DNA of 64,000 nt from Stenotrophomonas maltophilia D457 (GCF_000284595.1 NC_017671.1:405001-469000), one strand, 5' to 3'. Positions 1 to 9,719 are shown, numbered from the stretch's first letter. Numbers and translations are program-made. The notes: generated by a model not told the origin, from the letters alone.

Positions 1-978
<978 letters not shown>

Positions 979-1103
979 ATAACCTCAAGTTGCCTTGGCT
1001 TTACGACAGCGTCGTAAGAGCATCCAAGTGCACGCTACGTCACAAGAACTATGCGAGGCTGGCGCCTTGTCCCCCGGGACGAGTGCGACTCTCCAAAAGC
1101 CTC

Positions 1104-1217
1104 CCTGGTGAAATTAGCGCTGTGGAACCACCCGATCCCATCCCGAACTCGGAAGTGAAACGCAGCTGCGCCGATGGTAGTGTGGCTCAAGCCATGCGAG
1201 AGTAGGTCATCGCCAGG
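1104..1217 (+). rRNA. rrf: 5S ribosomal RNA, copy 1
   Basis: A typical 5S sequence: the terminal stem is formed by CCTGGTG and the closing CGCCAGG, and the conserved block CCGATCCCATCCCGAACTC lies between. It follows the 23S gene after about 125 bases and is followed immediately by an intrinsic terminator. It is the first of two tandem copies; as far as I can read, the gene body is identical in both. Ends are judged from the terminal stem and may be off by a few bases. Confidence 0.95.
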
Positions 1218-1230
1218 GTTTTATACCCAA

Positions 1231-1259
1231 AACCCCGCTGCTCACGCAGCGGGGTTTTT
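1231..1259 (+). terminator. Intrinsic terminator after 5S copy 1
   Basis: The hairpin AACCCCGCTG / CAGCGGGGTT with a short CTCACG loop is followed by a T run. It lies 14 bases beyond the 5S terminal stem and should end the rRNA transcript, so the second 5S copy needs read-through or its own promoter. Confidence 0.9.
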
Positions 1260-1351
1260 CTTATTAAGTGAAGGCACTGCATTTTCCGGGTCCCTTCCGC
1301 CCCAAGGGCAAGATCGCGAAGCTGGCGCTGCAAGCGCTGCTGCAACCGTCT

Positions 1352-1466
1352 CCCTGGTGAAATTAGCGCTGTGGAACCACCCGATCCCATCCCGAACTCG
1401 GAAGTGAAACGCAGCTGCGCCGATGGTAGTGTGGCTCAAGCCATGCGAGAGTAGGTCATCGCCAGG
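1352..1466 (+). rRNA. rrf: 5S ribosomal RNA, copy 2 (tandem duplicate)
   Basis: A second complete 5S gene about 250 bases after the first, with the same body and the same type of terminator behind it. The duplicated unit includes the 5S gene and the terminator; the spacer tails differ slightly (TTATACCC against TACACCC). Known: some rrn operons end in two 5S genes. Inferred: this is a recent tandem duplication or is kept identical by gene conversion. Confidence 0.94.
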
Positions 1467-1478
1467 GTTTACACCCAA

Positions 1479-1509
1479 AACCCCGCTGCTCATGCAGCGG
1501 GGTTTTTCT
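1479..1509 (+). terminator. Intrinsic terminator after 5S copy 2
   Basis: A near copy of the terminator at 1231, with loop CTCATG instead of CTCACG, followed by TTTTTCTT. The difference lies in the loop, so the stem is preserved. Confidence 0.9.
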
Positions 1510-1528
1510 TTGTGCGCAGGAAACCCCG

Positions 1529-1669
1529 GTAGTGCCGGCCGCTGGCCGGCAATCCGATGGCGTTGCATTGCCCGGTAGATCCACGCCATGCGTAAGTGCT
1601 CCGCGAGGAGCATGGCGCCAACCAGAGTTGGCCGCTACCAATCGATTGCCGGCCAGCGGCCGGCACTAC
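1529..1669. repeat. SMAG-type GTAG palindromes (convergent pair) in the gap after the rRNA operon
   Basis: A GTAG-headed element (GTAGTGCCGGCCGCTGGCCGGCA) at 1529-1551 faces its inverted partner, which ends in CACTAC at 1647-1669. Between them are further imperfect arms, such as GTAGATCCACGCC. Known: Stenotrophomonas genomes carry very many such short GTAG-headed stem-loops, related to REP sequences. The 1510-1781 gap holds no convincing gene apart from these. Confidence 0.85.
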
Positions 1670-1781
1670 CGGCAGATCCACACCAACCGTGGATGAGCCG
1701 CCGACGGTACGCAAAAGAAAAGCGGCGCCCCGTGGGGCGCCGCTCTGCTCTCAACAGTGCTCAGTCGAGCATGGCCCGACT

Positions 1782-3491
1782 TTACTTGGCCGAGACCTTG
1801 TCCTTCATCATCGCGTCGCGGGCTGCCTTGAACGGATTGCCTGCATACCAGTTCGGCCAACGATCGCCACCGGCCAGTTCCTTGCCCACGCCGTACATCA
1901 GCTGCAGGTCTTCGACGGTGCCGTCCAGCTTCCAGGTGGCGGCGTCGAACTCGTCCTTCGGGCCGTGGTAACGGTTGGCGCCGTAGTCCGCCGCCGCCTT
2001 GCGGCCCGCTTCCACGCCACCCTCGCGCAGGTCTTCGCCGCCATCGGCGTACAGGGCCGGCACACCCGCTTTTGCGAAGTTGAAGTGATCGGAGCGGAAG
2101 TAGAAGCCGCTCTGTACCGAGGTCTCACCGTGCAGGGTGCGGTCCTGGGCGGCGGCCAGCGGCTTGAGGATGTCCTCCAGCTCCGAGCTGCCGAAGCCGG
2201 TGACGGTCACGTCCTTGGCACGGCCGGCCACCGACATCGCATCGATGTTGATCACACCGGCGATCTTGTCCAGCGGGAAGGTCGGGTGGGCGACGTAGTA
2301 CTTGGAACCCAGCAGGCCGGACTCTTCCAGGGTCACCGCCAGGAACACCACCGAACGCTCCGGCTTCGGCTCCTGGTGGGCCATGGCTTCGGCCACTTCG
2401 AGAATGCCAGCCACGCCGGTGGCGTTGTCGACCGCGCCGTTGTAGATGTTGTCGCCGGTCTCACCCTCATGCTTGCCCAGGTGGTCCCAGTGCGCCATGT
2501 ACAGGACGGCCTCGTCAGCGCGCTTGCTGCCCGGCAGCACGCCGACCACGTTGCGCGACTGCTTCTGTGCGATCTGGCTCTTCAGGTCGACCGCAGCGGT
2601 GGCCTTCAGCGGCACTGGCTTGAAACCGCGCTTGCTGGCGTCCTTGTAGGCCTGGGCAAGGTCCGGGCCGGCACCGGCGAACAGTGCCTTGGCCGCGTCG
2701 GCGCTCAGCCAGCCCTGTACCGGGATGCGCGCTTCCGGGTCATCCTTGGCGGGCAGGTCGTACTGCGGGCCAGCCCAGGAATTCTTCACCACGTCCCAGC
2801 CGTAGGACGCGCCGGCGGTGTCGTGCACGATCAGCGCGGCGGCGGCGCCCTTGCGGGCGGCCTCCTCGAACTTGTAGGTCCAGCGGCCGTAGTAGGTCAT
2901 GCGCTTGCCGTCGAACAGCTTCGCGTCGTCGACGTGGAAGCCCGGGTCGTTGACGAACATCACGACCGTCTTGCCCTTCCAGTCCTGACCGGCGTAGTCA
3001 TTCCACTTCTGCTCCGGCGCATCGACGCCATAGCCGACGAACACCAGGTCGCTGGCATCGACCTTCACCTCGGCCTGGCCGGTACGGGTGCCGACCACCA
3101 TGTCGGTGCCGAACTTCAGTTCGGTGGTCTTGCCGCCCTGGGTGATCTTCAGCACGGTCGATTCGTCGGCCGTGGTCTCGGTCATCGGCACATCCTGGAA
3201 CCAGCTGTCGCCGTTGCCGGGCTGCAGGCCGATGCGCTGCATCTGGTCGCGGATGTAGTTGACCGTCAGTTCTTCGCCCTTGCTGCCCGGGGCGCGGCCT
3301 TCGAACTCATCCGAAGCCAGGGTCTTGACCATCTCGGCGAAGTCGCCGGCGTTGATCTCCGGTGAGAACTGATGGGCGGCCGGCTTCGCGGCAGCGGTAT
3401 CGGTGGGCGGCGTGGCAGCCGGCGTGGATTCGCCTTTGCAGGCACTGAGCGCGGCCGCGGCGGCCAAGCACAGGAGGAGTTTGCGGGGCAT
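1782..3491 (-). CDS. M28 family zinc aminopeptidase, lipoprotein
   Basis: A 569-residue secreted metallopeptidase that removes N-terminal residues from peptides. The chosen start gives MPRKLLLCLA followed by the lipobox LSAC, predicting a lipidated envelope protein; an upstream ATG 33 bases earlier would add an unlikely leader. A PA (protease-associated) insert spans roughly residues 140-300. The M28 metal motifs are visible as AHWDHLG, then GAVDNATG, then TLEESGLLG with the catalytic EE. Length fits M28 enzymes with a PA domain. It is transcribed toward the rRNA operon and followed by SMAG elements. The natural substrate cannot be told. Confidence 0.93.
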   Translation of the reverse strand: MPRKLLLCLAAAAALSACKGESTPAATPPTDTAAAKPAAHQFSPEINAGDFAEMVKTLASDEFEGRAPGSKGEELTVNYIRDQMQRIGLQPGNGDSWFQDVPMTETTADESTVLKITQGGKTTELKFGTDMVVGTRTGQAEVKVDASDLVFVGYGVDAPEQKWNDYAGQDWKGKTVVMFVNDPGFHVDDAKLFDGKRMTYYGRWTYKFEEAARKGAAAALIVHDTAGASYGWDVVKNSWAGPQYDLPAKDDPEARIPVQGWLSADAAKALFAGAGPDLAQAYKDASKRGFKPVPLKATAAVDLKSQIAQKQSRNVVGVLPGSKRADEAVLYMAHWDHLGKHEGETGDNIYNGAVDNATGVAGILEVAEAMAHQEPKPERSVVFLAVTLEESGLLGSKYYVAHPTFPLDKIAGVINIDAMSVAGRAKDVTVTGFGSSELEDILKPLAAAQDRTLHGETSVQSGFYFRSDHFNFAKAGVPALYADGGEDLREGGVEAGRKAAADYGANRYHGPKDEFDAATWKLDGTVEDLQLMYGVGKELAGGDRWPNWYAGNPFKAARDAMMKDKVSAK

Positions 3492-3577
3492 CGTCGATTC
3501 CTGGAGAACAAAGGGCGGTCGCATCTCATGCGCGACCGGTAAACGCGAGTATCACTGAAGCGCCGGGTGCGACGGGT

Positions 3578-4240
3578 TCAGTCGGCCGGCGCGGTTTCGG
3601 TATCGAACGGGATCGGCTCGGCCCCGGTGACCGGGCCGATGCGTGCGGTGCGATGCACGTACAGCACCACCTCGCGCTCGAACTGCAGCGGCCCACTGAC
3701 GACCGCGTTGGGGCCGATGATCACGCGCGGCTTGCGGCTGGCGGTGAGCGAGACACTGAAGTTCGGCTTGCGCACATGCACGCCGCCGTTGACCTGCGAA
3801 CCGATGCCGACGGTGATGTCACCGTTGACGGTCTCGACGTCTTTGCCGACGCGGCTCTCGACCAGGCCGATGCCGCCGTTCACGGTCTCGACGCCGCCTT
3901 CGATCTGGCTGCCGCGATCAGTGAAGATGCTGCCGTTGACGGTGCTGACGCCACCGCTGGCGATCACTTCACGACCCAGGCGGACACCGCCGTTGACGGT
4001 CTCGATCTTGCCGGTGCGTGCGCGGTCGGCAACCTTCACCCCGCCGTTGACGGTGTCGATGCTTCCGGTCTCGACGCCTTCGCCGACGCGGATGCCGCCG
4101 TTGACGGTGTCCAGCTTGCCGTAGCGTTGGCCGGGTTCGGCGCTGATGCTGCCGTTGACCTTGCTGATGTTCTCCTGGGCGCAGACCGGCCCGGTGACCA
4201 GCAGTACGCCCAACAGCAGCGGAATGGATAGAGTTTTCAT
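3578..4240 (-). CDS. Secreted beta-repeat protein with TVNGG motifs
   Basis: A 220-residue protein with a clear signal peptide (MKTLSIPLLLGVLLVTGPVCA). The body is about eight repeats of roughly 18 residues, each centred on [T/K/Q]VNG[G/S/D][I/V], including DTVNGGIRV, DTVNGGVKV and ETVNGGVRL. A tail of hexapeptide-like character (VIIGPNAVVSGPL) follows. Such regular NGG turns suggest a beta-helix or stacked beta-sheet, as in DUF4097-like and bactofilin-like proteins; the fold is inferred. It is divergent from the EnvC-like gene. Function unknown; a structural envelope role is possible. Confidence 0.8.
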   Translation of the reverse strand: MKTLSIPLLLGVLLVTGPVCAQENISKVNGSISAEPGQRYGKLDTVNGGIRVGEGVETGSIDTVNGGVKVADRARTGKIETVNGGVRLGREVIASGGVSTVNGSIFTDRGSQIEGGVETVNGGIGLVESRVGKDVETVNGDITVGIGSQVNGGVHVRKPNFSVSLTASRKPRVIIGPNAVVSGPLQFEREVVLYVHRTARIGPVTGAEPIPFDTETAPAD

Positions 4241-4335
4241 GGGAACCTCAATGGATGTGCGGCTGGCAGGCCGCGTGCGGAGATGTCACCATTCCCCGGT
4301 ACCCCCCGCAACTGCCTGAAGTCACTGGAAAGCCC

Positions 4336-5637
4336 TTGCGCGACAACGCCTTCCCATCACGCCGACATCACATCGCCGCCGTACGCGGCGGGCGCTGGCT
4401 GCTGCTGGGGCTGGCTGTGGCGCTGGCCCTGCCCCTGCCGGGTGCTGCGCAGACCACCCGCGAGACCGAGCGCAAGCTGCAGAAGCTGCGTACCGAGCTG
4501 AAGGGCGTGGCGCAGGAGCGACGGCAGATCGAAGGGCAGCGTGGCCAAGCATCGCAACAGCTGCGCGAGGCCGACGAGAAGGTGGCACGCACCGGCCGCG
4601 CGCTTGCGCAGACCGAAGCGGCGCTGCGTGAGCAGGCCCAGGCCCTGGCCCAGGCCGAGCAGCGCCGCAGCAGCCTGCAAACCAACCTGGCCCAGCAGCA
4701 CCGCGAACTGGCCGGCCTGCTGCGCGCGGCGTATCAGCTTGGCAATCACGCACCGCTGAAGCTGCTGCTGTCGCAGGACACGGTGGCCGATGCCAATCGC
4801 GCCCTGGCCTACCATCGTTACCTGCAGCGCGAACGAGCGCAGCGCATCACCACGCTCACCGCCGACCTGAAGGAACTGGAAGCGCTGCAGGCGCAGATCG
4901 CCGAGCGCAAGCAGAAGCTGCAGGGGGCGCAGCAGGACCAGAAGCAGCAGGCAGCGGCGCTGGCGGCCGACCGCCGTGACCGCGCGCAGACCGTGGCCTC
5001 GCTCGACGAACGCTTCAAGGACCGGCGCGAGAAGGAACAGGCACTGGGCCAGGATGCCAAGGCGCTGGAAACGCTGCTGGCCAATCTGCGTGCCGCTGCC
5101 GCCCGGGCCGAAGCCGAGCGTCGCGCGGCGGCACGTCGAGCTGCTGCCGAAAAGGCCGCTGCCGAGCGGGCCGCACGCCAGGCGGCCGCACAGGGCCGGC
5201 CACCGCCGCCGGCAACCAAGGTTCCACCTGCGGTGGCGTCGGCACCGGCACCGAAGGTCGGCGGCCTGGGTTGGCCGTTGTCCGGCAACCTGCTGGCCCG
5301 CTATGGCGGCAAGCTGCCCGATGGCCGTACCAGCAGCGGCGTGCTGATCGGCGCGCCGGCCGGCAGCACCGTCACGGCCGTGGCCGACGGCACCGTGGTG
5401 TTCTCCGACTGGATGACCGGCTACGGCATGATCCTGATCGTCGACCACGGCAATGGCTACATGAGCCTGTATGCCCACAACGACACCCTGCTGAAGGATG
5501 CCGGCGCACGGGTCAGCCGCGGTGATGCGGTGGCCAAGGTCGGCAATTCCGGTGGCCAGGGCGTCACCGCGCTGTACTTTGAGCTGCGCCGTGGCGGGCA
5601 GCCGGTCAACCCGGACAGCTGGCTGCAGCGGCGCTGA
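4336..5637 (+). CDS. envC: EnvC-like murein hydrolase activator (degenerate LytM domain)
   Basis: A periplasmic coiled-coil protein that in this family switches on cell-wall amidases during daughter-cell separation. A hydrophobic signal segment (LLLGLAVALALPLPGAAQ) is followed by long heptad coiled coil to about residue 280, an Ala/Arg-rich linker, and a C-terminal M23/LytM fold. The LytM metal-binding residues are missing: the usual first His/Asp site reads SSGVLIGAP and the usual HxH reads AHN. This marks an activator, not an enzyme. I chose the in-frame TTG at 4336 because the ATG at 4255 leaves only 14 bases to the divergent gene and adds a leader unlike a signal peptide; the start is uncertain. 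Confidence 0.88.
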   Translation: MRDNAFPSRRHHIAAVRGGRWLLLGLAVALALPLPGAAQTTRETERKLQKLRTELKGVAQERRQIEGQRGQASQQLREADEKVARTGRALAQTEAALREQAQALAQAEQRRSSLQTNLAQQHRELAGLLRAAYQLGNHAPLKLLLSQDTVADANRALAYHRYLQRERAQRITTLTADLKELEALQAQIAERKQKLQGAQQDQKQQAAALAADRRDRAQTVASLDERFKDRREKEQALGQDAKALETLLANLRAAAARAEAERRAAARRAAAEKAAAERAARQAAAQGRPPPPATKVPPAVASAPAPKVGGLGWPLSGNLLARYGGKLPDGRTSSGVLIGAPAGSTVTAVADGTVVFSDWMTGYGMILIVDHGNGYMSLYAHNDTLLKDAGARVSRGDAVAKVGNSGGQGVTALYFELRRGGQPVNPDSWLQRR

Positions 5638-5745
5638 ATCCAGGCCTGCCGGATGCGGGTTGGATTCAACGGGAATTTAGCTGTGCTTCGCGCATAATCG
5701 GTGCATGTGCCTTGGGCACGATGCCAACGTCGACAGGAGTGATCC

Positions 5746-7230
5746 ATGCGCGCAGCCCGTACCGCCACCCTCTTGCTGGCCCTGTTGCCAGCGCTGTCCT
5801 GGGCGCAGCAGACCGCGCCCGCCCCGAGCCAGGAAACCAGCGGGCAGGCAGCGAACAGCGAGGAGGCGGTGACCTCGAAGGTGCCGCTGGAGGACATCCG
5901 CCGTTTCGTGGCCGTGTACAACGCGGTGCGCGCCGCCTATGTCGATCCGGTCGATGACAAGAAGCTGATGCAGTCGGCCGTGCGTGGCCTGCTGCTCGAC
6001 CTCGATCCGCACAGCACCTACTTCAACAAGGAAGACGCGCAGGCCTTCGACGAGCAGGCCAATGGTGCCTACGAGGGCATCGGCGTGGAGCTGCAGCAGC
6101 AGCCGGACAACGCCAGCATGAAGGTGATCGCGCCGATCGACGACACCCCGGCGGCCAAGGCCGGCATCCTCGCTGGTGACCTGATCATCGCCATCGACGG
6201 CAAGCCGATCAGTGCAATCGATGCCAGCGAGCCGCTGCGCGGCCCGGCCGGCAGCAAGGTGGTGCTGACCATCGTGCGCGAAGGCAAGCCCAAGCCGTTC
6301 GACGTGAGCCTCACCCGCCAGACCATCCGCGTGACCAGCGTGCGCAGCCGCCTGCTGGAACCCGGCTATGGCTACATCCGCCTGAGCACCTTCCAGGCCG
6401 ATACCGGTTCGGACTTCCAGAAGCACGTGCAGCAGCTGCAGAAGCAGTCCGGTGGCCAGCTCAAGGGCCTGGTGCTGGACCTGCGCAGCAACCCGGGTGG
6501 CCTGCTGACCGCTGCCGTGCAGGTGGCCGATGATCTGCTCGACAAGGGCAACATCGTCAGCACCCGTGGCCGCATCAGCATCAGCGATGCACGATTCGAC
6601 GCGACCCCGGGCGACCTGCTGAAGGGCGCACCGGTGGTCGTGCTGGCCGATGCCGGTTCGGCCAGTGCATCGGAAGTCCTGGCCGGCGCGCTGCGCGACA
6701 ACAAGCGTGCGCGCGTGGTTGGCAGCCGTACCTTCGGCAAGGGCTCGGTGCAGACCGTGCTGCCGCTGGACAACGGTGATTCGGTGAAGCTGACCACCGC
6801 GCGCTATTACACGCCCAGCGGCAAATCGATCCAGGCCACCGGCATCGTGCCGGACGTCGAGCTGAAACCGGCCGCCACGCCGGCCGAGGATGCACTGCCG
6901 GCCAGCCTGAGCGACTACAGCGAAGCCACCCTGCCGGGCCATCTGCGCGGCGATGACGAAGGCACCGAGGGCTACCACGCCGGTGCGGTGCTGCCGGGCG
7001 ATGGCCCGATCAACGACGCGCTGGCCGAGCTGAAGAACCCAGGCTCGGTGGCCGCACGGTTGAAGGCCGAGGCCGCCAAGGCGGATGCGGCCAAGGCCGC
7101 GAAGGCCGCTGCGGCGAAGCCGGAAGCAAAGCCCGAAGCAAAGCCGGAAGCAAAGCCGGAAGCAAAGCCGGAAGCAAAGCCGGAAGCAAAGCCGGAAGCA
7201 AAGCCCGAACCCGTCCCGGCCAAGCCTTGA
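5746..7230 (+). CDS. ctpA: S41 family C-terminal processing protease (CtpA-like)
   Basis: A 494-residue secreted serine protease that cleaves near the C-termini of envelope proteins. A signal peptide (MRAARTATLLLALLPALSWA) is followed by a PDZ domain at about residues 95-185 and the S41 catalytic domain. The Ser-Lys dyad is visible as Ser307 in GSASASE and Lys332 in TFGKGS, spaced 25 residues apart as in Tsp. The start has a good ribosome site (GACAGGAG). The protein ends in seven tandem PEAK tetrapeptides. EnvC and CtpA are neighbours in many proteobacteria, and a joint role in murein hydrolase control is inferred. Confidence 0.95.
   Translation: MRAARTATLLLALLPALSWAQQTAPAPSQETSGQAANSEEAVTSKVPLEDIRRFVAVYNAVRAAYVDPVDDKKLMQSAVRGLLLDLDPHSTYFNKEDAQAFDEQANGAYEGIGVELQQQPDNASMKVIAPIDDTPAAKAGILAGDLIIAIDGKPISAIDASEPLRGPAGSKVVLTIVREGKPKPFDVSLTRQTIRVTSVRSRLLEPGYGYIRLSTFQADTGSDFQKHVQQLQKQSGGQLKGLVLDLRSNPGGLLTAAVQVADDLLDKGNIVSTRGRISISDARFDATPGDLLKGAPVVVLADAGSASASEVLAGALRDNKRARVVGSRTFGKGSVQTVLPLDNGDSVKLTTARYYTPSGKSIQATGIVPDVELKPAATPAEDALPASLSDYSEATLPGHLRGDDEGTEGYHAGAVLPGDGPINDALAELKNPGSVAARLKAEAAKADAAKAAKAAAAKPEAKPEAKPEAKPEAKPEAKPEAKPEAKPEPVPAKP
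7120..7203 (+). repeat. 12-bp tandem repeat coding for (PEAK)7
   Basis: Seven near-identical 12-base units of the form CCGGAAGCAAAG, each encoding Pro-Glu-Ala-Lys, at the 3' end of the S41 protease gene. The unit is a multiple of three, so copy-number change would lengthen or shorten the charged tail without a frameshift. Confidence 0.92.
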
Positions 7231-7234
7231 TTTT

Positions 7235-7307
7235 GTAGAGTCGAGCCATGCTCGACTGATCTACGAACGAGCGGGTGAGCGTGGAGCCGGCCAGCGGCCG
7301 GCACTAC
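7235..7307. repeat. SMAG-type palindromes between ctpA and rhomboid gene
   Basis: A GTAG-headed element (GTAGAGTCGAGCCATGCTCGAC) starts four bases after the protease stop codon. A second element in the opposite orientation ends in CACTAC at 7307. They fill the gap between two convergent genes and may act as transcript ends. Confidence 0.82.
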
Positions 7308-7313
7308 CAGGGG

Positions 7314-8006
7314 TCAGAATCCGTGCCGCTTGCGCAGGCGGCGCGCGATCGCGGCGCGCACGTACACGCCATACACCACGCCGAACACGAAGCCGCCGAT
7401 GTGCGCCCACCAGGCCACCATGCCGAAGCTGGGGCCGATATGGGCGAACACCACCTGCAGCGCGGCCCAGACGCCGATCAGCAGGTAGGCCGGGGCGCGC
7501 ACGAACTCCAGGAACAGGCCCAGCGGGATCACCACGCCCAGCCGGGCACCGGGGAACAGGGCCAGATAGGCGCCGATCAGCGCCGACACCGCGCCGCTGG
7601 CGCCGATGATGATCTGGTCCGGGCTGCCCATGGTGTAGATCGCCACCAGGTTCGATACCGCGCCGCCCACGAGGAACAGCAGCAGCAACCGCCAGGGTCC
7701 CAACACCCGCTCGGCGGGGAGGCCGAAGATCAGCAGGAACACCAGGTTGCCCAGCAGGTGCGACCAGTCGGCGTGCAGGAACAGCGCAGTGAACAGGCGC
7801 AGCACGCTGCCGTCCTGCAGGGTCGCCCACCAGTCCAGCGGACGGGTCAGGCCGGTGGACAGGGCGCCCCAGTCCAGCCAGAGACTGCCGCGGGCATCGT
7901 CCGGGCGCGAGATCGACCACAGGAATGCCAGCCACAATGACGCGAACAGCACGGGCGTGGCCCAGCGCAGGGCCGCCTTCTTGCGCGACGGGAGGGAGAC
8001 GAACAT
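7314..8006 (-). CDS. Rhomboid family intramembrane serine protease
   Basis: A 230-residue inner-membrane protease with about six transmembrane helices that cuts other membrane proteins within the bilayer. The catalytic serine is Ser137 in the GxSG motif GASG, and its partner is His202 in AHIGGF. The loop/helix motif HADWSHLLGN (around residue 78) is also typical. Length matches short bacterial rhomboids without extra domains. It is convergent with the S41 protease and separated from it by SMAG elements. The substrate is unknown. Confidence 0.94.
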   Translation of the reverse strand: MFVSLPSRKKAALRWATPVLFASLWLAFLWSISRPDDARGSLWLDWGALSTGLTRPLDWWATLQDGSVLRLFTALFLHADWSHLLGNLVFLLIFGLPAERVLGPWRLLLLFLVGGAVSNLVAIYTMGSPDQIIIGASGAVSALIGAYLALFPGARLGVVIPLGLFLEFVRAPAYLLIGVWAALQVVFAHIGPSFGMVAWWAHIGGFVFGVVYGVYVRAAIARRLRKRHGF

Positions 8007-8081
8007 GCCAATAGCCTAGCGTGCGGCCACGTTCGGTGGGGACGGTCCTGTTCAGCTTTTGAGACGAAAAAACCGCCTGCG

Positions 8082-8115
8082 CTGTTATTGTTTCATTAAC
8101 AGCTCTGGGTAATAC
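8082..8115 (+). promoter_or_regulatory. Candidate sigma-70 promoter of fadL-type gene, with a palindrome over the -35 box
   Basis: TTGTTT (8088-8093) and TAATAC (8110-8115) are separated by 16 bases, about 115 bases before the start codon. The inverted repeat CTGTTA / TAACAG (8082-8087 and 8097-8102) brackets the -35 box and could be bound by a repressor. The assignment is inferred from sequence only. Confidence 0.5.
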
Positions 8116-8231
8116 TCGCATACGGCGTCGTATGTCGGGAGGGGAATCCGGCGCGCTCCGATGGGTCCCAGGACCCGGCGGGCGCAGGCGCACTCAGAGC
8201 ACCATCACCGCTTACCGGAGAGAGAACTACG

Positions 8232-9659
8232 ATGCAAACCGCTTCCACCATTGCCCGACTGACCCTGCTGGCCGTCGGCGTTGCCGGTGCGCTGGCCGCC
8301 GCCGATGCCAATGCTGCCGCCTTCCAGCTGAAGGAAAACAGCGCCAAGGGCCTGGGCCGCGCGTTCGCCGGCTCCACCTCGACCGAAGGTGACGCCTCGG
8401 TCATCGCTACCAACCCGGCGTCCATGCGCCTGCTCGACGGCACCCTGGTCCAGGGCGACGTCAGCGCCATCAGCTTCGGCGCCAAGTTCCGCGGCCAGGG
8501 CAAGTACGCCAACGGCGCGCCGATTTCCGGTGGCAACGGCGGCGACGCCGGCATGATCGCCCCGGTTCCGGCCGCGTACTTCCACGTGCCGTTCGGCGAG
8601 AACGACAACATGCACTTCGGTGCTTCGCTGACCGTGCCGTTCGGCTTCAAGACCGAATACGACCGCGACTGGGTCGGCCGCTACAACGGCGTCAAGACCG
8701 AGCTGCAGGCCATCGACCTGGGCGTGGCGTTCTCCTATGACGTCAACCCGTACCTGTCGTTCGGTGCGTCGGTGTTCGCCGAGCGCCTGAACGTCGACCT
8801 GACCAGCGCTGTCGACACCGGCACCGCGATCAACGCCACTGCCCAGCGCACCGCTGCGGCGCGTGTGCTGGCTGCCGGCGGCACCGCGGCCCAGGCTGCG
8901 GCGGCGTCGCAGGCGGCTGCACGCCAGGCCGCCCAGCTCGGCTTCTCGCCGGGCACCGCCGATGGCTACCTGCGCATCAAGGGCGATGAAGTGTCGGTCG
9001 GTTACACCCTGGGCATGACCGTCACCCCGGTGGAAGGCACCAACATCGCGTTCAGCTACCGCTCGAAGGTCGAGCACAAGATCACCGACGGCAAGGCCGA
9101 TTTCACCATCCCGCAGAATGCGGCGGCCTTCCTGGCCACTGCTGCCCCGGGTACCTTCATCGACAGCAACGGTCGCGCGACCATCACCCTGCCGGCCAGC
9201 GCCACCGTGGGCTTCACCCACCGTGTGAACGACCAGTGGCAGATCATGGCTGAAGTCACGCGCACCGCGTGGAGCAAGTTCGACCAGGTCGTCGTCGATT
9301 ACGACTCCAACCAGCCGGACAGCGTGCTGCCGTTCCACTACCGTGACACCACCTTCGCGTCGATCGGTACCGATTTCCGCGTGAACGACAAGCTGACCCT
9401 GCGCGGCGGCCTGGCCTATGACCAGACCCCGACCACCGATGCCCACCGCGACGTGCTCGTGCCGGACACCACCCGCAAGTGGCTGTCGCTGGGCATGACC
9501 TACGCCGCTTCGGACAAGATGGAATACAGCGTGGGCTACACCCACCTGTTCACCAAGGATCCGAACATCACCTCGACCTCGGCCACCGGCAACACCGTGA
9601 CCGGCAAGTACAAGGTCAGCGGCGACGTGCTGGCGGCGTCGATGCAGTACAAGTTCTGA
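8232..9659 (+). CDS. fadL: FadL/OmpP1/TodX family outer-membrane transporter
   Basis: A 475-residue beta-barrel that lets long-chain fatty acids or other hydrophobic compounds cross the outer membrane. A signal peptide ends at about residue 28 (NANAA). The mature protein starts with the family hatch sequence AFQLKENSAKGLGRAFAG, followed by ATNPASM, the NPA motif of FadL. It ends in the aromatic residue of QYKF, usual for barrel insertion. The start has a strong ribosome site (GGAGAGAA). It is monocistronic, with its own promoter region and a terminator at 9691. The substrate is not known. Confidence 0.93.
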   Translation: MQTASTIARLTLLAVGVAGALAAADANAAAFQLKENSAKGLGRAFAGSTSTEGDASVIATNPASMRLLDGTLVQGDVSAISFGAKFRGQGKYANGAPISGGNGGDAGMIAPVPAAYFHVPFGENDNMHFGASLTVPFGFKTEYDRDWVGRYNGVKTELQAIDLGVAFSYDVNPYLSFGASVFAERLNVDLTSAVDTGTAINATAQRTAAARVLAAGGTAAQAAAASQAAARQAAQLGFSPGTADGYLRIKGDEVSVGYTLGMTVTPVEGTNIAFSYRSKVEHKITDGKADFTIPQNAAAFLATAAPGTFIDSNGRATITLPASATVGFTHRVNDQWQIMAEVTRTAWSKFDQVVVDYDSNQPDSVLPFHYRDTTFASIGTDFRVNDKLTLRGGLAYDQTPTTDAHRDVLVPDTTRKWLSLGMTYAASDKMEYSVGYTHLFTKDPNITSTSATGNTVTGKYKVSGDVLAASMQYKF

Positions 9660-9690
9660 TTCGGGCGATTGCCTGGAGCAGTACGAAGGA

Positions 9691-9719
9691 GGCCCCGCGC
9701 AAGCGGGGCCTTTCTTTTT
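9691..9719 (+). terminator. Intrinsic terminator after fadL-type gene
   Basis: GGCCCCGC / GCGGGGCC hairpin with a GCAA-type loop followed by TTTCTTTTT, about 30 bases after the stop codon. Confidence 0.93.

Noticed and set aside
1596..3365. Plus-strand frame of 589 codons over the M28 peptidase gene
   Set aside because: The M28 gene has lipobox and metal motifs; the opposite frame runs out of repeat sequence and shows no domain.
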